A stretch of DNA of 64,000 bases from Coenobita brevimanus (taxonomy: Eukaryota > Arthropoda > Malacostraca > Decapoda > Coenobitidae). Positions 32,222 through 46,959 of this stretch are shown here, in pieces. The notes under the pieces are model-generated. The model searched no databases, had not been told where the DNA came from, and saw only the letters and a list, made by a program, of their open reading frames with translations. Position numbers and translations under genes: made by a program. Within the stretch, counting starts at the first letter, position 1; each line of letters opens with the position of its first letter. The stretch spans positions 152,501 to 216,500 of the forward strand of contig CM064667.1 of NCBI GenBank assembly GCA_032717465.1, read 5' to 3'.

Positions 32222-35200
32222 CTACTACTGGGGTTGAGGGAGGAGGTGGGGGTTAAAGTGAAAGGTGAGGTAAGGTAGAGTATGGTGGAGTTGGGTGGGG
32301 TTGAATGGGGTAATGGTGGGGTTGAAGGAGGAGGAGGAGGGTAATATTGAGAGGAAGGGTAGGCTGGGGTATGGTGGAACTGAGTGGGGTTGAATCAGTT
32401 AATGGTGGGGTTGAGTAGGGAAAGCTAAGTTAGAACTCACTGCTGCGGTGGAGTACCATATAGTGGGGTTGGATGGGGTTGACCCGAGTAACGGTGGGGT
32501 TGAGTGGGATGTACTGGGGTGGGGTCTGCAGGCGAGGTAGGTTAGAATTTGGTGGGGATGGGTGGGGTTGAATGGGGTTATTGTGGGGTTGAGATGGGAG
32601 TGCTTGGGTGTAGTTAGTAGGTGAGACTGGGAAGAGTATGGTGAGGTTGGGTGGGGTTGAATCTGTTAATGGTGGGGTTAATCGTGAATAAAGGGATAAA
32701 AATAGAATTTTGTGGTAGGCTGGGGAACCGTGGGGTTGGGTGGGAATGAATGGGATAATGGTGTGGTTGAGCAGAGACGAGTGGGGTAAAATTGATAGAT
32801 TAGGGAAGGTAGAGTATTGTGGATTGGGTAGGATTGAATCGATTAATGGCAGGGTTGAGAGGAGAGGAGTGGTGTAAATCTGAAAGGTGAGGTAGGGTAG
32901 AGTATGGTGGGGTTGACTGAGGTTGAGTGGGGGAATGGTGGGGTTAAGGGAGAAGGAGTGAGATATAACTGCAAGTACAGTAGGCTAGAGTGAGATGGGG
33001 TTGAGTTGGGTTGAATGGGGGACTGGTGGGGTTGTGCGGGGAAAGGTTAGTTAAAACTGACTGCTGAGGTTGGGTAGCGTGTAATGCGGTTGAGTGGGGT
33101 TGAATCAGATAATAGTGGGGTTGAGGAAGGTGGAGTGGAGTTCAATTGAAAGATGAGGTGGGGTAGAGTATGGTGGGGTTGGGTGGGGTTGATCCAAGAA
33201 ATGGTGGGGTTGAATGGGAAGTACTGGGGTGAGGTTTGTAGATGAGGTAGGGTAAAGTAAGGTGGGTTTGACTGGGGTTGAATCAGGTAATGGAGGGGTT
33301 GATAGGGGAGTAGTAGGGTAGCATTGAAAGGTAAGATAAGGAAGAGTATGGTGGGGTTGTCTGGGGTTCAATCAGGTAATGGAGTGGTTGACAGAGGAGT
33401 GGTGGGGTAATACTGAAAGGAAAGATAGGGTAGAGGATGGTGGGGATGGGTGGGGTTGAATCAGATAATGGTTGGGTTGAGAGGGGAGTAGTGGGGTGGT
33501 ATTGAAAGGTGAGGTTCGGTAGAACATGGTGGGACTGAGTGGGATTGAATGGGGTAATGGTGGGGTTGAGCGAAGAAGAGAAGGGTAAAATGCAAATGTG
33601 AGGTTGGGTAGAGTGTGGTGGGGTTGAGTGGGGTTAAATTGTTTAATAGTGGGGTTCAACAGGGAGAAGTAGGGTAGAACTGACAGGGGAGGAGAAGTAG
33701 AGTGTAGTGGAGTTGGGTGGGGATGAGTCGGGTAATGGTGGGGTTGAGAGGGGAGTAGTGGGGTAGTTTTGAAAGATGAGGTTGGGTAGAGCATGGAAGA
33801 GAATGGCAGGGTAGAATGGGGTTATGGTGGGGTTGAGGGAGAAAGGGTGGGATGATATTCAAAGATGAGATTGGGTAGTGTATGGTGGGGTTGAGTGGGG
33901 TTGAATCGATTAATGGTGGGGTTGACTGGGAAGGAGGGGTAAAATTCAGACGTGGGGTAGGGTAGAGTATGATGGGGTGGGGTGGGGATGAATGGGGTAA
34001 TGGTGGGGTTAAGGAAGGAGGAGTGGGGAAGTGTTGATAGTTGAGAGAGGGTAGAGTATGGTGGGGTTTAGTGGGGTTGAATGAGGTAATGGTACGGTTG
34101 AGGGAGATAGGGTGGGGTACTACTGAAAGGCGAGGTAAGGTAAAGTATGGTGGGGTTTAGTGGGGTTGAAAAAAATAATGGTGGGGTTGAGGGAGAAAGG
34201 ATGGGGTTGTATTGAAAGGTGAGGTAGGATAGAGTATGGTGGGGTTGGGTGGGGTTGAATGGGACAATGGTGGGGTTGAGGGAGGAGTGGTGAGGTAATA
34301 TTGAAAGGTGAGGTAGGGTAGAGTGTGGTGGGGTTGTGTGGGGTTGATTGGGATTATGGTGGGGTTGAGCGGAGAGGAGTGGGGTAAAATTGAAAGATGA
34401 GGTAAGGTAGAGTATTGTGGGGTTGGGTAGGGTTGAATCGATTAATGGTGGGGCTGAGAGGAGAGGAGTGATGTAAATCTGAAAGATGAGGTTCGGTAGG
34501 GTATGGTGGGGTTGAGTGAGGTTGAGTGGGGAAATGGTGGGGTTAAGGGAGGAGGAGTGAGGTAAAATTGGAAGTAGAGTAGGCTAGAGTGAGATGGGGT
34601 TGAGTTGGGTTGAATGGGGGACTGGTGGGGTTGAGCGGGGAAAGGTTAGTTCAAACTGATTGATGAGGTTGGGTAGCGTGTAATGGGTTTGAATGGGGTT
34701 GAATCAGCTACTAGTGGGGTTGAGGGAGGAGGTGGGGGTTAAAGTGAAAGGTGAGGTAAGGTAGAGTATCGTGGGGTTGAATGGGGTAATGGTGAAGATG
34801 AGCAGGAAGTACAGGGGTGAGGTTGGCAGAAGAGGTAGGGTAGGGTGGGGTATGGTAGAACTGAGTGGGGTTGAATCAGGTAATGGTGGGATTGAGTAGG
34901 GAAAGGTAAGTTAGAACTCACTGCTGCGGTGGAGTACCATATAGGGGGGTTGGATGGGGTTGACCCGAGTAAAGGTGGGGTTGAGTGGGATGTACTGGGG
35001 TGGGGTTTGCAGGCGAGGTAGGTTAGAATATGGTGGGGACGGGTGGGGTTGATAGGGGTTATTGTGGGGTTGAGATGGGAGTCCTTGGCTGTAGTTAGTA
35101 GGTGAGACTGGGTAGAGTATGGTGAGGTTGGTTGGGGTTGAATCTGTTAATGGTGGGGTTAAGCGTGAATCAAGGGATAAAAATGGAAGTTTGTGGTAGG

Positions 35201-38200
35201 CTGGGGAACGGTGGGGTTGGGTGGGGTTGAATGGGATAATGGTGGGGTTGAGCAGGAAGAAGTAGGGTAGAACTGAGAGGGGAGGAGAGGTAGAATGTGG
35301 TGGAGTTGGGTGGGGTTGAAAGGAGTAGTGATGAAGTGGAAAGGGATTGATTGGGGTAAAACTGAAAGGTGAGGTTGGGTAGAACATGGCAGAGAATGGC
35401 TGGGTCAAATGGGGTTATGGTGGGGTTGGTGAAGGAGGGGTGAGGTAATATTGAAAGGTGAAGTTGGGTAGAGTATGGTGGGGTTGAGTGAGGTTGAATC
35501 GATTAATGGTGAGGATGACTGGGCAGGAAGGGGGTAAAATTGAGAGGTAACGTAGGTTAGAGTATGATGGGGTGGGGTGGGGTTCGATGGGGTAATAGTC
35601 ACGTAAAAGAAGGAGGAGTGGGGTAGTATTGAAAGGTGAGAGTGGGTAGAGTATGGTGAGGTTTAGGGGGGGTGCATGAGGTAATGGTGGGGTTGAGAGA
35701 GAAAATGTGGGGTAGTACTGAAAGGTGAGGTAAGGTAGAGTATGGTGGGTTTTAGTGGGACTGAATGAGGTAATGGTGGGATTGAGGGAGAAAAGGTGGG
35801 GTATTACTGAAAGATGAGGTAAGGTAGAGTATGGTGGGGTTTAGTGGGGTTGAAAAAGATAATGGTGGGGTTGAGAGGGGAGTAGTGGGGTGGTATTGAA
35901 AGGTGAAGTTGGGTAGAACATGGTGGGACTGGTTGGGGTTGAATGGGGTAATGGTGGGGTTGAGCGAAGAGGAGAAGGGTAATATGAAAATGTGAGGTTG
36001 AGCAAATTGTGGTGGGGTTGAGTGGGGTTGAATGGGGTAATGGTGGGTTTGAAGGAGAAGGAGGAGGGTAATATTGAGAGGTAGGGTAGGCTGGGGTATG
36101 GTGGAAGTGAGTGAGGTTTAATCAGGTAATGGTGGGGTTGAGTAGGGAAAGGTAAGTTAGAACTCACTGCTGCGGTGGAGTACCATATAGTGGGGTTGGA
36201 TGGGGTTGACCCGAGTAACGGTGGGGTTGAGAGGGGAGTAGTGGGGTAGTTTTGATAGATGAGGTTGGGTAGAGCATGGCAGAGAATGGTGGGGTTGAAT
36301 GGGGTTATGGTGGGGTTGAGGGAGAAAGGGTGGGGTAATACTGAAAGGTGAGGTAGGGTAGAGTATGGTGGGGTTGTGTGAGATTGAATCGGGTAATGGT
36401 GGGGTTCAGAGGGGTAGGGTGGGATAAAACTGAAAGGTGAGGTAAGGTAGAGTATAGTGAGCTTGGATGGGGTTGATTGGGGTTATGGTGGGGTTGAGCA
36501 GAGACGAGTGGGGTAAAATTGATAGATGAGGGAAGGTAGAGTATTGTGGATTGGGTAGGGTTGAATCGATTAATGGTGGGGTTGAGAGGAGAGGAGTGGT
36601 GTAAATCTGAAAGGTGAGGTAGGGTAGAGTATGGTGGGGTTGACTGAGGTTGAGTGGGGGAATGGTGGGGTTAAGGGAGGAGGAGTGAGATATAACTGCA
36701 AGTAGAGTAGGCTAGAGTGAGATGGGGTTGAGTTGGGTTGAATGGGGGACTGGTGGGGTTGTGCGGGGAAAGGTTAGTTAAAACTGATTGCTGAGGTTGG
36801 GTAGCGTGTAATGCGGTTGAGTGGGGTTGAATCAGATAATAGTGGGGTTGAGGAAGGTGGAGTGGAGTTCAATTGAAAGATGAGGTGGGGTAGAGTATGG
36901 TGGGGTTGGGTGGGGTTGATTAAAGAAATGGTGGGGTTGAATGGAAAGTACTGGGGTGAGGTTTGTAGATGAGGTAGGGTAAAGTAAGGTGGGTTTGACT
37001 GGGGTTGAATCAGGTAATGGAGGGGTTGATAGGGGAGTAGTAGGGTAGCATTGAAAGGTAAGATAAGGAAGAGTATGGTGGGGTTGTCTGGGGTTGAATC
37101 AGGTAATGGAGTGGTTGACAGGGGAGTGGTGGGGTAGTACTGAAAGGAAAGATAGGGTAGAGGATGGTGGGGATGGGTGGGGTTGAATCAGATAATGGTT
37201 GGGTTGAGAGGGGAGTAGTGGGGTGGTATTGAAAGGTGAGGTTCGGTAGAACATGGTGGGACTGAGTGGGATTGAATGGGGTAATGGTGGGGTTGAGCGA
37301 AGAAGAGAAGGGTAAAATGCAAATGTGAGGTTGGGTAGAGTGTGGTGGGGTTGAGTGGGGTTAAATTGTTTAATAGTGGGGTTCAACAGGGAGAAGTAGG
37401 GTAGAACTGACAGGGGAGGAGAAGTAGAGTGTAGTGGAGTTGGGTGGGGATGAGTCGGGTAATGGTGGGGTTGAGAGAGGAGTAGTGGGGTAGTTTTGAA
37501 AGATGAGGTTGGGTAGAGCATGGAAGAGAATGGCAGGGTAGAATGGGGTTATGGTGGGGTTGAGGGAGAAAGGGTGGGATGATATTCAAAGATGAGATTG
37601 GGTAGTGTATGGTGGGGTTGAGTGGGGTTGAATCGATTAATGGTGGGGTTGACTGGGAAGGAGGGGGGTAAAATTCAGACGTGGGGTAGGGTAGAGTATG
37701 ATGGGGTGGGGTGGGGATGAATGGGGTAATGGTGGGGTTAAGGAAGGAGGAGTGGGGTAGTGTTGATAGTTGAGAGAGGGTAGAGTATGGTGGGGTTTAG
37801 TGGGGTTGAATGAGGTAATGGTACGGTTGAGGGAGATAGGGTGGGGTACTACTGAAAGGCGAGGTAAGGTAAAGTATGGTGGGATTGGTGGGGTTGAAAA
37901 AAATAATGGTGGGGTTGAGGGAGAAAGGGTGGGGTTGTATTGAAAGGTGAGGTAGGATAGAGTATGGTGGGGTTGGGTGGGGTTGAATGGGACAATGGTG
38001 GGGTTGAGGGAGGAGTGGTGGGGTAATATTGAAAGGTGAGGTAGGGTAGAGTGTGGTGGGGTTGTGTGGGGTTGATTGGGATTATGGTGGGGTTGAGCGG
38101 AGAGGAGTGGGGTAAAATTGAAAGATGAGGTAAGGTAGAGTATTGTGAGGTTGGGTAGGGTTGAATCGATTAATGGTGGGGCTGAGAGGAGAGGAGTGAT

Positions 38201-41200
38201 GTAAATCTGAAAGATGAGGTTCGGTAGGGTATGGTGGGGTTGAGTGAGGTTGAGTGGGGAAATGGTGGGGTTAAGGGAGCAGGAGTGAGGTAAAATTGGA
38301 AGTAGAGTAGGCTAGAGTGAGATGGGGTTGAGTTGGGTTGAATCGGGGACTGGTGGGGTTGAGCAGAGAAAGGTTAGTTCAAACTGATTGATGAGGTTGG
38401 GTAGCGTGTTATGGGTCTGAATGGGGTTAAATCAGCTGCTACTGGGATTGAGGGAGGAGGTGGGGGTTAAAGTGAAAGAAGAGGTAAGGTAGAGTATGGT
38501 GGAGTTGGGTGAGGTTGAATGGGGTAATGGTGGGGATGAGCAGGAAGTACAGGGGTGAGGTTTGCAGAGGAGGTAGGGCAGAACACAGTGGGGCTGAGTG
38601 GGGTTGATTGGGGTAATGGTGGGGTTGAGAGGAAAGTAGTGGGGTAGAATTGAAAGGTGAGGTTCGGTAGGGTATGAAGGAGTTGAGTGGGGGTGAATGG
38701 GGTAAAGGTGGTGTTGAGTGGGGGAAAGGTTATCTAAAATTGAAACGTGAGGTAGGGTAGAGCGTGGTGGGGTTGGGTGGAGGTGAACCGAGATATGGTG
38801 GGGTTTAGTGGGAAGTAATGAGGTGAGGTTTGCAGATGAGGTAGGGTAAAGTAAGGTGTGTTGACTGGGGCTGAATCAGGTAATGGACGGGTTGATAGGG
38901 GAATAGTGGGGTAGTATTGAAAGGTAAGATAAGGAAGAGTATGGTGGGGTTGACGGGTTGAATCAGATAATGGTGGGGTTGAGAGGGGAGTAGTGGGGTG
39001 GTATTGAAAGGTGAGGTTGGGTAGAACATGGTGGGACTGAGTGGGGTTGAATGGGGTGATGGTGGGGTTGAGCGAAGAGGAATGGTGTAAATATAAAAGG
39101 TGAGGTAGGGAACAGTATGGTGGTGTTCAGTTGGGATGAATGAGATAATGGTGGGGTTGAGGGAGAAAGGGAGGGCTAATATTGAAAGGTGAGGTAGGGT
39201 AGAGTATGATGGGGTTGAATGAGGTTGAATCGGTTAATGGTGGGGTTGAGAGAGGTGGAATGGTGACAATCTGAAAGGTGAGGTAGAGTAGAATATAGTG
39301 AGCTTGGATGGGGTTGATTGGGGTTATGGTGTGGTTGAGCAGAGACGAGTGGGGTAAAATTGATAGATTAGGGAAGGTAGAGTATTGTGGATTGGGTAGG
39401 ATTGAATCGATTAATGGCAGGGTTGAGAGGAGAGGAGTGGTGTAAATCTGAAAGGTGAGGTAGGGTAGAGTATGGTGGGGTTGACTGAGGTTGAGTGGGG
39501 GAATGGTGGGGTTAAGGGAGAAGGAGTGAGATATAACTGCAAGTACAGTAGACTAGAGTGAGATGGGGTTGAGTTGGGTTGAATGGGGGACTGGTGGCTT
39601 TGTGCGGGGAAAGGTTAGTTAAAACCGAATGGTGAGGTTGGGTAGCGTGTAATGCGGTTGAGTGGGATTGAATCAGATAATAGTGTGGTTGAGGAAGGTG
39701 GAGTGGAGTTCAATTGAAAGAGGAGGTGGGGTAGAGAATGGTGGGGTTGATCCAAGAAATGGTGGGGTTGAATGGGAAGTACTGGGGTGAGGTTTGCAGA
39801 TGAGGTAGGGTAAAGTAAGGTGGGTTTGACTGGGGTTGAATCAGGTAATGGAGGGGTTGATAGGGGAGTAGTATGGTAGCATTGAAAGGTAAGATAAGGA
39901 AGAGTATGGTGGGGTTGTCTGGTGTTCAATCAGGTAATGGAGGGGTTGACAGGGGAGTGGTGGGGTAGTACTGAAACGAAAGATAGGGTAGAGGATGGTG
40001 GGGATGGGTGGGGTTGAATCAGATAATGGTTGGGTTGAGAGGGGAGTAGTGGGGTGGTATTGAAAGGGGAGGTTCGGTAGAACATGGTGGGACTGAGTGG
40101 GATTGAATGGGGTAATGGTGGGGTTGAGCGAAGAAGAGAAGGGTAAAATGCAAATGTGAGGTTGGGTAGAGTCTGGTGGGGTTGAGTGGGGTTAAATTGT
40201 TTAATAGTGGGGTTCAACAGGGAGAAGTAGGGTAGAACTGACAGGGGAGGAGAAGTAGAGTATAGTGGAGTTGGGTGGGGATGAGTCGTTTAATGGTGGG
40301 GTTGAGAGGGGAGTAGTGGGGTAGTTTTGAAAGATGAGGTTCGGTAGAGCATGGAAGAGAATGGCAGGGTAGAATGGGGTTATGGTGGGAATGAGGGAGA
40401 AAGGGTGGGATGATATTCAAAGATGAGATTGGGTAGTGTATGGTGGGGTTGAGTGGGGTTGAATCGATTAATGGTGGGGTTGACTGAGAAGGAGGGGGGT
40501 AAAATTCAGACGTGGGGTAGGGTACAGTATGATGGGGTGGGTTGGGGATGAATGGGGTAATGTTGGGGTTAAGGAAGGAGGAGTGGGGTAGTGTTGATAG
40601 TTGAGAGAGGGTAGAGTATGGTGGGGTTTAGTGGGGTTGAATGAGGTAATGGTACGGTTGAGGGAGATAGGGTGGGGTACTACTGAAAGGCGAGGTAAGG
40701 TAAAGTATGGTGGGGTTTAGTGGGGTTGAAAAAAATAATGGTGGGGTTGAGGGAGAAAGGGTGTGGTTGGATTGAAAGGTGAGGTAGGATAGAGTATGGT
40801 GGGGTTGGGTGGGGTTGAATGGGACAATGGTGGGGTTGAGGGAGGAGTGGTGGGGTAATATTGAAAGGTGAGGTAGGGTAGAGTGTGGTGGGGTTGTGTG
40901 GGGTTGATTGGGATTATGGTGGGGTTGAGCGGAGAGGAGTGGGGTAAAATTGAAAGATGAGGTAAGGTAGAGTATTGTGGGGTTGGGTAGGGTTGAATCG
41001 ATTAATGGTGGGGCTGAGAGGAGAGGAGTGATGTAAATCTGAAAGATGAGGTTCGGTAGGGTATGGTGGGGTTGAGTGAGGTTGAGTGGGGAAATGGTGG
41101 GGTTAAGGGAGCAGGAGTGAGGTAAAATTGGAAGTAGAGTAGGCTAGAGTGAGATGGAGTTGAATTCTGTTGAATGGGGGACTGGTGGGGTTGAGCGGGG

Positions 41201-44200
41201 AAAGGTTAGTTCAAACTGATTGGTGAGGTTGGGTAGCGTGTAATGGGTTTGAATGGGGTTGAATCAGCTACTAGTGGGGTTGAGGGAGGAGGTGGAGGTT
41301 AAACTAAAAGTGAGGTAGGGTAGAGTAGTGTGGGGTTGGGTGGGGTTGAATGGGGTAATGGTGGGGATGAGCAGGAAGTACAGGGGTGAGGTTGGCAGAA
41401 GAGGTAGAGTAGAACACAGTGGGGCTGAGTGGGGTTGATTGGGGTAATGGTGGGGTTGAGAGGAAAGTAGTGGGGTAGAATTGAAAGGTGAGGTTCGGTA
41501 GGGTATGAAGGAGTTGAGTGGGGGTGAATGGGGTAAAGGTGGTGTTGAGTGGGGGAAGGTTAGCTAAAACTGAAACGTGAGGTAGGGTAGAGCGTGGTGG
41601 GGTTGGGTGGAGGTGAACCGAGATATGGTGGGGTTTAGTGGGAAGTAATGAGGTGAGGTTTGCAGATGAGGTAGGGTAAAGTAAGGTGTGTTGACTGGGG
41701 TTGAATCAGGTAATGGACGGGTTGATAGGGGAATAGTGGGGTAGTATTGAAAGGTAAGATAAGGAAGAGTATGGTGGGGTTGACGGGTTGAATCAGATAA
41801 TGGTGGGGTTGAGAGGGGAGTAGTGGGGTGGTATTGAATGGTGAGGTTGGGTAGAACATGGTGGGACTGAGTGGGGTTGAATGGGGTGATGGTGGGGTTG
41901 AGCGAAGAGGAATGGTGTAAATATGAAAGGTGAGGTAGGGTAGAGTATGGTGGGGTTCAGTGGGGATGAATGAGATAATGGTGGGGTTGAGGGAGAAAGG
42001 GTGGGGTAATATTGAAAGGTGAGGTAGGGTAGAGTATGGTGGGGTTGAATGAGGTTGAATCGGTTAATGTTGGGGTTGAGAGGGGTGGAGTGGGGTCAAA
42101 CTGAAAGGTGAGGTACATTAGAATATAGTGAGCTTGGATGGGGTTGATTGGGGTTATGGTGGGGTTGACCGGAGACTAGTGGGGTAAAATTGAAAGATGA
42201 GGTAAGGTAGAGTATTGTGGGGTTGGGTAGGGTTGAATCGATTAATGGTGGGGCTGAGAGGAGAGGAGTGATGTAAATCTGAAAGATGAGGTTGGGTAGG
42301 GTATGGTGGGGTTGAGTGAGGTTGAGTGGGGAAATTGTGGGGTTAAGGGAGGAGGAGTGAGGTAAAATTGGAAGTAGAGTAGGCTAGAGTGAGATGGGGT
42401 TGAGTTGGGTTGAATGGGGGACTGGTGGGGTTGAGCGGGGAAACGTTCGTTCAAACTGATTGATGAGGTTGGGTAGCGTGTAATGGGTTTGAATGGGGTT
42501 GAATCAGCTACTACTGGGTTTGAGAGAGGAGGTGGGGGTTAAAGTGAAAGGTGAGGTAAGGTAGAGTATGGTGGAGTTGGGTGGGGTTGAATGGGGTAAT
42601 GGTGGGGTTGAAGGAGGAGGAGGAGGGTAATATTGAGAGGTAGGGTAGACTGGGGTATGGTGGAACTGAGTGGGGTTTAATCAGGTAATGGTGGGGTTGA
42701 GTAGGGAAAGGTAAGTTAGAACTCACTGCTGCGGTGGAGTACCATATAGTGGGGTTGGATGGGGTTGACCCGAGTAACGGTGGGGTTGAGTGGGATGTAC
42801 TGGGGTGGGGTTTGCAGGCGAGGTAGGTTAGAATATGGTGGGGATGGGTGGGGTTGAATGGGGTTATTGTGGGGTTGAGATGGAAGTGCTTGGGTGTAGT
42901 TAGTAGGTGAGACTGGGTAGAGTATGGTGAGGTTGGGTGGGGTTGAATCTGTTAATGGTGGGGTTAAGCGTGAATCAAGGGATAAAAATAGAAGTTTGTG
43001 GTAGGCTGGGGAACGGTGGGGTTGGGTGGGGTTGAAAGGAGTAGTGATGAAGTGGGGAGGGATTGAGTGGGGTGAAAGTGAAAGATGAGGTTGGGTAGAA
43101 CCTGGCAGAGAATGGCTGGGTCGAATGGGGTTATGGTGGGGTTTGTGAAGTAGGGGTGAGGAAAAATTGAAAGTTGAAGTTGAGTCGAGTATGGTGGGGT
43201 TGAGTGGGGTTGAATCAGATAATAGTGGGGTTGAGGAAGGTGGAGTGGAGTTTAATTGAAAGATGAGGTGGCGAAGAGTATGGTAGGGTTGGGTGGGGTT
43301 GATTAAAGAAATAGTGGGGTTGAATGGAAAGTACTGGGGTGAGGTTTGTAGATGAGGTAGGGTAAAGTTAGGTGGGTTTGACTAGGGTTGAATCAGGTAA
43401 TGGAGGGGTTGATAGGGGAGTAGTAGGGTAGCATTGAAAGGTAAGATAAGGAAGAGTATGGTGGGGTTGTCTGGGGTTGAATCAGGTAATGGTGGGATTG
43501 AAGGAGAAAAGGTGGGGTATTACTGAAAGGTGAGGTAAGGTAGAGTATGGTGGGGTTTAATGGGGTTGAAAAAGATAATGGTGGGGTTGAAAGGGGAGTA
43601 GTGGGGTGGTATTGAAAGGTGAAGTTGTGTAGAACATGGTGGGACTGTTTGGGGTTGAATGGGGTAATGGTGGGGTTGAGCGAAGAGGAGAAGGGTAATA
43701 TGCAAATGTGAGGTTGGGCAAATTGTGGTGGGGTTGAGTGGGGTTAAATTGTTTAATTGTGGGGTTAAACAGGGAGAAGTAGGGTAGAACTGACAGGGGA
43801 GGAGAGGTAGAGTGTGGTGGGGTTGGGTGGGGCTGAATCGGGTAATGGTGGGGTTGAGAGAGGAGTAGTGGGGTAGTTTTGAAAGATGAGGTTGGGTAGA
43901 GCATGGAAGAGAATGGCAGGGTAGAATGGGGTTATGGTGGGGTTGAGAGATAAAGGGTGGGATGATATTCAAAAATGAGATTCAGTAGTGTATGGTGGGG
44001 TTGAGTGGGGTTGAATCGATTAATGGTGGGGTTGTCTGGGAAGGAGGGTGGTAAAATTCAGACGTGGGGTAGGGTAGAGAATGATGGGGTGGGGTGGGGA
44101 TGAATGGGGTAATGGTGGGGTTAAGGAAGGAGGAGTGGGGTAGTGTTGATAGTTGGGAGAGGGTAGAGTATGGTGGGGTTTAGTGGGGTTGAATGAGGTA

Positions 44201-46959
44201 ATGGTACGGTTGAGGGAGATAGGGTGGGGTACTACTGAAAAGCGAGATATGGTAAAGTATGGCGTGGTTTGGTGGGGTTGAATAAAATAATGGTGGGGTT
44301 GAAGGAGAAAGGATGGGGTTGTATTGAAAGGTGAGGTAGGATAGAGTATGGTGGGGTTGGGTGGGGTTGAATGGGACAATGGTGGGGTTGAGGGAGGAGT
44401 GGTGGGGTAATATTGAAAGGTGAGGTAGGGTAGAGTGTGGTGGGGTTGTGTGGGGTTGATTGGGATTATGGTGGGGTTGACCGGAGAGGAGTGGGGTAAA
44501 ATTGAAAGATGAGGTAAGGTAGAGTATTGTGAGGTTGGGTAGGGTTGAATCGATTAATGGTGGGGCTGAGAGGAGAGGAGTGGTGTAAATCTGAAAGGTG
44601 AGGTAGGGTAGAGTATGGTGGGGTTGACTGAGGTTGAGTGGGGGAATGGTGGGGTTAAGGGAGGAGGAGTGAGGTATAATTGGAAGTAGAGTAGGCTAGA
44701 GTGAGATGGGGTTGAGTTGGGTTGAATGGGGGACTGGTGGGGTTGTGCGGGGAAAGGTTAGTTAAAACTGATTGGTGAGGTTGGGTAGCGTGTAATGCGG
44801 TTGAGTGGGGTTGAATCAGATAATAGTGGGGTTGAGGAAGGTGGAGTGGAGTTCAATTGAAAGATGAGGTGGGGTAGAGTATGGTGGGGTTGGGTGGGGT
44901 TGATCCAAGAAATGGTGGGGTTGAATGGGAAGTACTGGGGTGAGGTTTGCAGATGAGGTAGGGTAAAGTAAGGTGGGTTTGACTGGGGTTGAATCAGGTA
45001 ATGGAGGGGTTGATAGGGGAGTAGTAGGGTAGCATTGAAAGGTAAGATAAGGAAGAGTATGGTGGGGTTGTCTGGGGTTGAATCAGGTAATGGAGGGGTT
45101 GACAGGGGAGTAGTGGGGTGGGGTCTGCAGGCGAGGTAGGTTAGAATTTGGTGGGGATGGGTGGGGTTGAATGTGTTAATGGTTGGGTTGAGAGGGGAGT
45201 AGTGGGGTGGTATTGAAAGGTGAGGTTCGGTAGAACATGGTGGGACTGAGTGGGATTGAATGGGGTAATGGTGGGGTTGAGCGAAGAAGAGAAGGGTAAA
45301 ATGCAAATGTGAGGTTGGGTAGAGTCTGGGGAACCGTGGGGTTGGGTGGGAATGAATGGGATAATAGTGGGGTTGAGCAGAGAAGTAGGGTAAAACTGAC
45401 AGGGGAGGAGAAGTAGAGTGTAGTGGAGTTGGGTGGGGATGAGTCGGGTAATGGTGGGGTTGAGAGGGGAGTAGTGGGGTAGTTTTGAAAGATGAGGTTG
45501 GGTAGAGCATGGAAGAGAATGGCAGGGTAGAATGGGGTTATGGTGGGGTTGAGGGAGAAAGGGTGGGATGATATTCAAAGATGAGATTGGGTAGTGTATG
45601 GTGGGGTTGAGTGGGGTTGAATCGATTAATGGTGGGGTTGACTGGGAAGGAGGGGGTAAAATTCAGACGTGGGGTAGGGTAGAGTATGATGGGGTGGGGT
45701 GGGGATGAATGGGGTAATGGTGGGGTTAAGGAAGGAGGAGTGGGGTAGTGTTGATAGTTGAGAGAGGGTAGAGTATGGTGGGGTTTAGTGGGGTTGAATG
45801 AGGTAATGGTACGGTTGAGGGAGATAGGGTGGGGTACTACTGAAAGGCGAGGTAAGGTAAAGTATGGTGGGGTTTAGTGGGGTTGAAAAAAATAATGGTG
45901 GGGTTGAAGGAGAAAGGATGGGGTTGTATTGAAAGGTGAGGTAGGATAGAGTATGGTGGGGTTGGGTGGGGTTGAATGGGACAATGGTGGGGTTGAGGGA
46001 GGAGTGGTGGGGTAATATTGAAAGGTGAGGTAGGGTAGAGTGTGGTGGGGTTGTGTGGGGTTGATTGGGATTATGGTGGGGTTGAGCGGAGAGGAGTGGG
46101 GTAAAATTGAAAGATGAGGTAAGGTAGAGTATTGTGGGGTTGGGTAGGGTTGAATCGATTAATGGTGGGGCTGAGAGGAGAGGAGTGATGTAAATCTGAA
46201 AGATGAGGTTCGGTAGAGCATGGAAGAGAATGGCAGGGTAGAATGGGGTTATGGTGGGAATGAGGGAGAAAGGGTGGGATGATATTCAAAGATGAGATTG
46301 GGTAGTGTATGGTGGGGTTGAGTGGGGTTGAATCGATTAATGGTGGGGTTGACTGGGAAGGAGGGGAGTAAAATTCAGACGTGGGGTAGGGTAGCGTATG
46401 ATGGGGTGGGTTGGGGATGAATGGGGTAATGGTGGGGTTAAGGAAGGAGGAGTGGGGAAGTGTTGATAGTTGAGAGAGGGTAGAGTATGGTGGGGTTTAG
46501 TGGGGTTGAATGAGGTAATGGTACGGTTGAGGGAGATAGGGTGGGGTACTACTGAAAGGCGAGGTAAGGTAAAGTATGGTGGGGTTTAGTGGGGTTGAAA
46601 AAAATAATGGTGGGGTTGAGGGAGAAAGGATGGGGTTGCATTGAAAGGTGAGGTAGGATAGAGTATGGTGGGGTTGGGTGGGGTTCAATGGGACAATGGT
46701 GGGGTTGAGGGAGGAGTGGTGAGGTAATATTGAGAGATAAGTTAGGGTAGAGTGTGGTGGGGTTGTGTAGGGTTGATTGGGATTATGGTGGGGTTGAGCG
46801 GAGAGGAGTGGGGTAAAATTGAAACATGAGGTAATTAGAGTATTGTGGGGTTGGGTAGGGTTGAATCGATTAATGGTGGGGCTGAGAGGAGAGGAGTGAT
46901 GTAAATCTGAAAGATGAGGTTCGGTAGGGTATGGTGGGGTTGAGTGAGGTTGAGTGGGG

